From Flavobacteriales bacterium (lineage in GTDB: Bacteria; Bacteroidota; Bacteroidia; Flavobacteriales; Flavobacteriaceae), in assembly GCA_011525065.1 (NCBI GenBank), contig WTIY01000173.1:1-6005 (forward strand): a stretch of 6,005 nt of DNA. The letters are read 5' to 3'. A model generated the notes under the pieces. The model made no database searches. It had not been told where the DNA came from and was given only the letters and a program-made list of their open reading frames with translations. The position numbers and the translations under genes were made by a program. This document shows, piece by piece, positions 1 through 3,866 of this stretch; the first letter of the stretch is position 1, and each line of letters opens with the position of its first letter.

Positions 1-811
1 GCCAAGCCTGATCAATATGACCATTTTCAATCAGGTCTTTGGCCATAATATGGGTTTGTGGATTCACCGTGTCAAGTGATTCAGCCCCGGCGGGTAAATC
101 ACTAACATTGGCCAACTGAGCCAAATCATTGCCAGAGAGTATATGACTTTGTTTAATGCCCAGTGGCAGAGCATCAATACCGATGCCGAGATCACTATTG
201 GGTTTAGGCACTTCAAATAGACCGAGCTTTGACCGGCTATACCAATTACCGCCCATGCGGGCGACAAGGTCGATTTTCTCGGGGTCGATTTGACCATTAG
301 GGCCCAATATTTCGGGATCGAGATGTAATTTTACCACTTCTGCCATGACTAAATTTCCAGCACCCCCCTCGCTGCCCAAGGGCATGACATCTACTACCTT
401 GCATTCCAATTGAACTGGTGCCTGTTTCACTCTAGGGGGAGCCACCAATTCTGAATCGAGCATGGTCAATCCAGCTTTTTCAAATTCATTAATGCCTTTT
501 GGGTATTCAGTCGAAGCCAAACTCATTTGGTGAACCATGTCATAATTCACCACGTTAATCACAACCTCAGCCACCTTTTGCACATTTTCTAGGGTGTGCT
601 TTGTGGTGTTATTTCTGACCCGTCTGGCCGGTGAAAAAATCAGAATAGGCGGCCGGGCACTAAACACATTGAAAAAACTATAGGGCGCCAAATTGACCTG
701 GCCATGCTCGTCAATTGTACTGGCAAAACAAATGGGTCTTGGGCCAATGGCGCCTAAAAGATAGCCGTGTAATTCTGGCGTTTTTAACTGGTTGGGGTCG
801 AAATGCAACAT
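1..811 (-). CDS. Flavin reductase family protein (FMN-binding split barrel), C-terminus cut by window edge
   Basis: Reading the minus strand from the ATG at 811-809 gives 270 uninterrupted codons that run off the left edge, starting MLHFDPNQLKTPELHGYLLG. Family traits visible in order are: 'GAIGPRPICFAST' (about residues 20-32), the 'NLAPYSFFNVFSARPPILIFSPARR' stretch (about 40-64) that builds the flavin-binding split barrel, 'NTTKHTLENV', 'VVINVVNYDMVHQMSLASTEYPKGINEF', and 'DLVARMGGNWYSR' further down. This matches the DIM6/NTAB group of flavin reductase-like proteins, which bind FMN and typically use NAD(P)H to reduce flavin or a flavin-bound substrate in the cytoplasm. The actual substrate cannot be told from sequence. 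Relatives as I remember them are about 290-300 residues, so only some 20-30 residues should be missing. The start is set by the conserved N-terminus; no strong ribosome binding site precedes it. The gene is divergent from the histidine kinase gene. Confidence 0.92.
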   Translation of the reverse strand, partial: MLHFDPNQLKTPELHGYLLGAIGPRPICFASTIDEHGQVNLAPYSFFNVFSARPPILIFSPARRVRNNTTKHTLENVQKVAEVVINVVNYDMVHQMSLASTEYPKGINEFEKAGLTMLDSELVAPPRVKQAPVQLECKVVDVMPLGSEGGAGNLVMAEVVKLHLDPEILGPNGQIDPEKIDLVARMGGNWYSRSKLGLFEVPKPNSDLGIGIDALPLGIKQSHILSGNDLAQLANVSDLPAGAESLDTVNPQTHIMAKDLIENGHIDQAW

Positions 812-905
812 CTTTGTAAAGGTAACTGAATTGGGCAAATCATAAAAAAGTCCGCGACAATAATATTAACATAATTGCCTTATATTTAAACGTTAATTCA
901 GCCTT
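812..905. promoter_or_regulatory. AT-rich divergent spacer between flavin reductase and histidine kinase genes
   Basis: This 94-bp spacer must hold the control signals of two divergent genes. On the plus strand TATATTTA at 881-888 differs by one base from the Bacteroidota -7 consensus TAnnTTTG, but no TTTG lies at the expected distance upstream. On the minus strand TATGATTTG (836-844) resembles the same box with one extra base in the gap. Neither is good enough to call a promoter with confidence. An in-frame TAA at 894-896 closes the kinase reading frame just upstream of its ATG. Confidence 0.35.
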
Positions 906-2063
906 ATGCGCACTCAAAGCGATTTCACTCGATGGCTCTTCGTATTGGTCTCTGCGGTAATTGTTACATTAATCGCTTGGAATACTTATCGTCTGTTCAA
1001 TCAGCTCAAAGAAAATGAGCGGCATAAAATGACTATTTGGGCTGGGGCCTTTGAAGAATTTCAACAGGTAGACATCACCAATAAAGACTGGAATAGCAAA
1101 CTCATTTTGAACATTCTTCAAGGGAATAAAACCACACCGATGATTCTTTACACCCACAAAGAAAATGCCTATTCGGTGAATAACCTCGACGAGGCGGTGC
1201 TGGAAGATGTTGAAAAACGCAAAACCCTTATCGAGCAGTTCAGTTCAGAATTCAATCCAATCGAAATTCGATACAACAATGAACTGTTGCAGACCATCTA
1301 CTATGGCAACTCACCCACCATTACCAAAATCAAGTATTATCCACTGGTTCTGTTGTGCATTCTTTTACTTTTTTTTATCGCCCTGGTCTTTTTCTATAAT
1401 GCCTCAAAGTCGGCAGAACAAAACAAATTATGGGCTGGTATGGCCAAAGAAACCGCCCATCAAATAGGGACCCCGCTTTCATCCTTAGTCGGGTGGACAG
1501 AGCTTTTAAAAAATCAGGATGTCCCTAAAAACTATATCACTGAGATCGAAAACGACATCAGTCGTTTGAGAAAAATTACGGGCCGATTTTCTAAAATTGG
1601 GTCCACGCCAACCCTAACCCCTACAGATGTTGTGGCGCTGACCAAGGAGACCTGTAACTATCTTAAAAGTCGGAGCTCAAATCTCATTGAGTTCGATATT
1701 CAACTTCCCGAATCTCCAATCATGGTGGCCCTAAACGCCGAACTTTTCAGTTGGACGATTGAGAATCTTGTGAAAAATGGAATCGACGCCATGCGTGGTG
1801 AAGGTGTGCTGACCATTCAACTTTTAAACGAAAACCACAAGGCCCTACTCCACATCACTGATGGTGGAAAAGGCATACGAAAAAAAGATTTCAAACGTAT
1901 TTTTCGCCCAGGCTTTACCACAAAACGAAGGGGATGGGGCTTAGGACTTTCTTTAGCAAGAAGAATTGTCGAAGACTATCACAAAGGTAAAATCAGGGTC
2001 TTAAAAAGTGTTCGAGATCAAGGTAGCACGCTGGAAATTAGCCTTCAACAATACGCCTCATGA
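906..2063 (+). CDS. Membrane-bound sensor histidine kinase (HisKA/HATPase type, orphan)
   Basis: The 385-residue protein has a first membrane helix at about 10-29, an extracytoplasmic sensor region of roughly 115 residues (30-144) that I do not recognise, a second helix at about 145-164, and then a cytoplasmic kinase core with no clear HAMP or PAS domain. The H-box is 'AKETAHQIGTPLSSLVGW' with phospho-acceptor H185. The ATPase part shows the N-box 'ENLVKNGIDAM' (N287, N291, D294), G1 box 'DGGKGI' (319-324), F-box 'IFRPGFTT' and G2 box 'GWGLGLSLARRIV' (343-355), so the ATP site looks intact with a short lid. It should autophosphorylate and pass the phosphate to a response regulator, but none is encoded in the window. 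The residue after H185 is Gln rather than the usual Glu or Asp. An in-frame stop at 894-896 fixes ATG 906 as the first start. Its TGA overlaps the next ATG. Confidence 0.93.
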   Translation: MRTQSDFTRWLFVLVSAVIVTLIAWNTYRLFNQLKENERHKMTIWAGAFEEFQQVDITNKDWNSKLILNILQGNKTTPMILYTHKENAYSVNNLDEAVLEDVEKRKTLIEQFSSEFNPIEIRYNNELLQTIYYGNSPTITKIKYYPLVLLCILLLFFIALVFFYNASKSAEQNKLWAGMAKETAHQIGTPLSSLVGWTELLKNQDVPKNYITEIENDISRLRKITGRFSKIGSTPTLTPTDVVALTKETCNYLKSRSSNLIEFDIQLPESPIMVALNAELFSWTIENLVKNGIDAMRGEGVLTIQLLNENHKALLHITDGGKGIRKKDFKRIFRPGFTTKRRGWGLGLSLARRIVEDYHKGKIRVLKSVRDQGSTLEISLQQYAS

Positions 2064-2419
2064 TTCAAAAAGAGTTTGTCATTCACCGGGCAGACATCAA
2101 TAATCACTGTCCAAATTGTTTTTCAGCCAGAGGTATGGTGTTCTCATTTATCCAGCGCCAAAAAGAAAATTCTTGGATCATTTTAACCTCTAGAAACATA
2201 CAGGAGCAGTTGTTCTGCCAACACTGCCATCAGGAAGTCTATCCAGGAACTTGGAACGATGCCATTGAGCGCGTTTACCTCTATCAAAAGAAGTGTTTTA
2301 CGGCCAAGCCTGCTGGCTTGAAATTAAAGAAAAAAGCGATAAAGGTCCTAGGGCTGACCTTCCTGACGCTGGCCTCAGTCCTAGGGTTTTGGGTTATGAT
2401 TCAAAATGGCTTCTTATAG
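2060..2419 (+). CDS. Small zinc-ribbon-like membrane protein of unknown function
   Basis: I do not recognise a named family. The 119-residue product has two CxxC knuckles, 'HCPNCF' (C17, C20) and 'CQHCHQEV' (C53, C56), separated by 32 residues that look like beta strands. This is the pattern of a zinc ribbon. A linker rich in Lys (about 77-95) follows, then one hydrophobic helix at about 96-114 close to the C-terminus. The likely topology is a cytoplasmic zinc ribbon anchored by its tail in the inner membrane. The ATG lies inside the stop of the kinase gene (ATGA at 2060-2063), which suggests translational coupling and a shared role with the kinase. The last 26 bases overlap the end of the HIT gene on the other strand. 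The conserved-looking domain and the coupling make it a real gene; a zinc role is inferred only from the cysteines. Confidence 0.8.
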   Translation: MIQKEFVIHRADINNHCPNCFSARGMVFSFIQRQKENSWIILTSRNIQEQLFCQHCHQEVYPGTWNDAIERVYLYQKKCFTAKPAGLKLKKKAIKVLGLTFLTLASVLGFWVMIQNGFL

Positions 2420-2789
2420 TCTCAGCCATAGCAGCCAATTCTTCTGAACTCATGGCCACCTTTTTGATGAATCTGATGTCTTCCATGCTGCTCAGTGGAA
2501 TCAAATGAACATGGACATGCGGCACCTCAAGACCGATTACCGAAACACCTATGCGCTCACATTGGACCGCCTTTTTCAAAGCAAGAGCCACGGTTTTTGA
2601 AAAATCCATCAAACCCATGTAAGTCTCATGATCTAGATCAAACAATTGATCGACCTCCTTTTTTGGAATACAGAGGGTGTGTCCAGGGGCATTGGGGTTA
2701 ATGTCTAAAAATGCCAGATAATTCTCATTCTCCGCCACTTTGTGACACGGAATGGTACCTGCAATGATTTTGGAAAAAATACTCGACAT
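2394..2789 (-). CDS. HIT family protein (histidine-triad nucleotide hydrolase)
   Basis: The 131-residue protein is a full-length member of the Hint/HIT branch. The N-terminus 'IFSKIIAGTIPCHKVAE' and 'AFLDINPNAPGHTLCIPKKEV' (about 26-46) form the nucleotide pocket. The histidine triad is 'PHVHVHLIPL', with H91, H93 and H95; by family knowledge the middle His (H93) is the nucleophile that forms the AMP-enzyme intermediate. Such proteins hydrolyse nucleoside phosphoramidates or dinucleoside polyphosphates in the cytoplasm; the true substrate here is unknown. Start ATG 2789 lies 2 bases after the greA stop, so it is almost surely co-transcribed and probably translationally coupled with greA. Its 3' end overlaps the convergent zinc-ribbon gene by 26 bp. 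Confidence 0.95.
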   Translation of the reverse strand: MSSIFSKIIAGTIPCHKVAENENYLAFLDINPNAPGHTLCIPKKEVDQLFDLDHETYMGLMDFSKTVALALKKAVQCERIGVSVIGLEVPHVHVHLIPLSSMEDIRFIKKVAMSSEELAAMAETIRSHFES

Positions 2790-2791
2790 GG

Positions 2792-3268
2792 CTATTGACG
2801 AGAAATCTCTAGAATCTCAAATTTCATGACGCCATTCGGGACTTGTATCGATGCGATTTCTCCTACTTTTTTCCCCAAGAGGCCTTTTCCAATAGGGGAA
2901 TCTACGGATATCTTACCCGATTTTAAGTCCGCCTCGCTTTGGGCCACAAGTTTGTAGGTCATTTCCATATTGTTGGTGGCGTTCTTTATTTTAACCGTAG
3001 AATGCACCAATACCTTTGAAGTGTCCAACTGCGACTCGTCAATAAGCCGAGCTCCGGCCAAAGTTTCTTCGAGCTTAGCAATGCGCAATTCAAGCAGACC
3101 TTGTGCCTCTTTAGCAGCATCATACTCGGCATTTTCACTCAAATCACCTTTATCCCGGGCATCCGCAATGGCCTGTGACGCCTTAGGGCGCTCGACGTCC
3201 CTTAATTGATCCAACTCCTGTCTCAGTTTTTTTAAGCCCTCGGCTGTGTAATACGATACTTTACTCAT
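2792..3268 (-). CDS. greA: Transcription elongation factor GreA
   Basis: GreA binds in the secondary channel of RNA polymerase and stimulates cleavage of backtracked transcripts. The protein read from ATG 3268 has 158 residues, the standard GreA length. Residues about 1-77 form the antiparallel coiled coil, with the tip motif 'ARDKGDLSENAEYDAAKE' carrying the two acidic residues D42 and E45 that correspond to the catalytic D41 and E44 of E. coli GreA. Residues about 80-158 form the FKBP-like domain, including 'SPIGKGLLGKKVGE' and 'IQVPNG'. The frame stays open upstream to an ATG at 3334, but the extra 22 residues do not look like GreA and lie in the structured leader, so 3268 is chosen. The stop is TAG at 2794-2792, followed 2 bases later by the HIT gene. 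A TAnnTTTG box and two hairpins lie upstream. Confidence 0.96.
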   Translation of the reverse strand: MSKVSYYTAEGLKKLRQELDQLRDVERPKASQAIADARDKGDLSENAEYDAAKEAQGLLELRIAKLEETLAGARLIDESQLDTSKVLVHSTVKIKNATNNMEMTYKLVAQSEADLKSGKISVDSPIGKGLLGKKVGEIASIQVPNGVMKFEILEISRQ

Positions 3269-3293
3269 AATCCGGTCGTTTAAACTCCATACA

Positions 3294-3317
3294 CCAAACC
3301 CGGTATGATGGGCTTGG
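3294..3317 (-). promoter_or_regulatory. Second hairpin in greA leader
   Basis: In the leftward RNA, CCAAGCCC pairs with GGGUUUGG across an 8-base loop. All eight pairs can form if one G-U wobble is allowed, so the structure exists in greA-strand RNA but carries a mismatch as DNA. It starts 8 bases after the first hairpin and ends about 25 bases before the greA ATG. It may be chance, or part of a folded 5' leader. Confidence 0.35.
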
Positions 3318-3320
3318 TAA

Positions 3321-3348
3321 TAAAAAGATCCCATGCGCGATGGGATCT
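3321..3348 (-). promoter_or_regulatory. Perfect hairpin with U-tract in greA leader (attenuator, operator or terminator)
   Basis: Positions 3326-3348 hold a perfect inverted repeat, AGATCCCAT - GCGCG - ATGGGATCT: 9-bp arms and a 5-base loop. Read leftward it is followed at once by TTTTT (3325-3321 region), the form of an intrinsic terminator acting on the minus strand. It lies about 58 bases upstream of the greA start and directly next to the TAnnTTTG box at 3352-3359, so it would sit at the very 5' end of greA mRNA. Possible roles are an early attenuator, a 5' stabilising stem, an operator palindrome, or a terminator for leftward transcripts that run out of the TonB receptor gene. There is no T-run on the plus strand. 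Confidence 0.6.
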
Positions 3349-3351
3349 AAA

Positions 3352-3359
3352 CAAAGATA
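3352..3359 (-). promoter_or_regulatory. Bacteroidota -7 promoter element for greA-HIT operon
   Basis: The minus strand reads TATCTTTG, an exact match to TAnnTTTG, the -7 box of the Bacteroidota primary sigma factor. The expected start of transcription is a few bases downstream, around 3345-3348, at the outer edge of the hairpin, giving a leader of about 78-80 bases. A clear -33 TTTG is not present at the usual distance. Confidence 0.5.
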
Positions 3360-3376
3360 CAAAAATTTTATTCTGA

Positions 3377-3384
3377 TAACTTTG
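3377..3384 (+). promoter_or_regulatory. Bacteroidota -7 promoter element for lipoprotein gene
   Basis: The plus strand reads TAACTTTG, an exact match to TAnnTTTG. Transcription would start near 3388-3391, giving a short leader of about 20 bases before ATG 3411. No good -33 TTTG is seen. The box faces away from the greA box with only 17 bp between them, so the upstream half of each promoter overlaps the -7 box of the other. Confidence 0.45.
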
Positions 3385-3410
3385 TTGTAAATTTCCTCCA
3401 AAATCCACCG

Positions 3411-3866
3411 ATGACAAAATATCAAAACGAAATAAGGCTTTATTTTACCGTATTGGCTCTTCTTTTTTTTAGCTTGTCCTGTGGTGGCGAGGACGACACA
3501 AGACTCATCAACAACCCCTATTTGAATCCCATCCCAGTTGCTCTAAATTTGAATCTAAACCTGCCTCAATACAATGCGCTCAAATACCCCGGTAATTTTC
3601 TTATCCTCAACAATCAAGGCATTCGCGGCATTGTTGTTTACAACGTGAACAACAGTCTTTATACGGCTTTCGATTTGAGCGATCCCAACCACAGTCCAAG
3701 CAATTGCTCGACCATGAGTGTTGAGGGTGTGGTCGCTAGCTGCAGCTGTAGTGATAACAACAGTTACGATTTAGTCACTGGCCAGCATCAAACCGAAAGC
3801 CAAGCTTATCCCATGCTGCCTTATCGAGCACAACGCAATGGTGATGTCCTAGTCATTAGCAATTAA
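3411..3866 (+). CDS. Lipoprotein with degenerate Rieske-like domain, probably surface-exposed
   Basis: The 151-residue protein starts with a short charged N-region, a hydrophobic helix 'YFTVLALLFFSLS' and a lipobox-like 'SLSC', so C24 is the likely lipid-carrying residue. The mature end C-G-G-E-D-D puts acidic residues just after the cysteine, like the lipoprotein export signal that sends Bacteroidota lipoproteins to the cell surface. The rest resembles a Rieske fold: 'DPNH' (91-94) stands where box 1 (CxH) belongs, then 16 residues, then 'CSCSDNNSYDLVTGQ' (111-125), which parallels box 2 'CPCHGSxFDxxTG'. Only one His (H94) and one Cys (C111) of the four cluster ligands appear; the box-1 Cys is missing and the box-2 His is Ser114. 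A [2Fe-2S] cluster is therefore doubtful, while C99 and C113 could form a disulfide. The stop interlocks with that of the convergent receptor gene. Function is unknown. Confidence 0.82.
   Translation: MTKYQNEIRLYFTVLALLFFSLSCGGEDDTRLINNPYLNPIPVALNLNLNLPQYNALKYPGNFLILNNQGIRGIVVYNVNNSLYTAFDLSDPNHSPSNCSTMSVEGVVASCSCSDNNSYDLVTGQHQTESQAYPMLPYRAQRNGDVLVISN

Noticed and set aside
64..297. Minus-strand 77-residue reading frame
   Set aside because: It lies out of frame inside the flavin reductase gene, whose own frame shows strong family motifs throughout.
881..888. TATATTTA as the kinase -7 promoter box
   Set aside because: It misses the final G of TAnnTTTG, has no TTTG upstream, and such AT-rich strings are common in this spacer.
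1207..1467. Plus-strand 86-residue frame with a hydrophobic stretch
   Set aside because: It is a +1-type shadow of the kinase; the hydrophobic part comes from the second membrane helix read out of frame.
2345..2386. Direct repeat GTCCTAGGG, two copies 33 bp apart
   Set aside because: Only 9 bases, two copies, inside a coding region with spacing of 11 codons; best explained by chance and codon use.
3269..3334. GreA starting at ATG 3334 with a 22-residue extension
   Set aside because: GreA homology and standard length begin at 3268, and the extension is coded by the hairpin region of the leader, with no GreA-like features.
3326..3348. The leader hairpin as a terminator for plus-strand transcription
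   Set aside because: There is no gene on the plus strand just upstream, and no T-run follows the hairpin in that direction.
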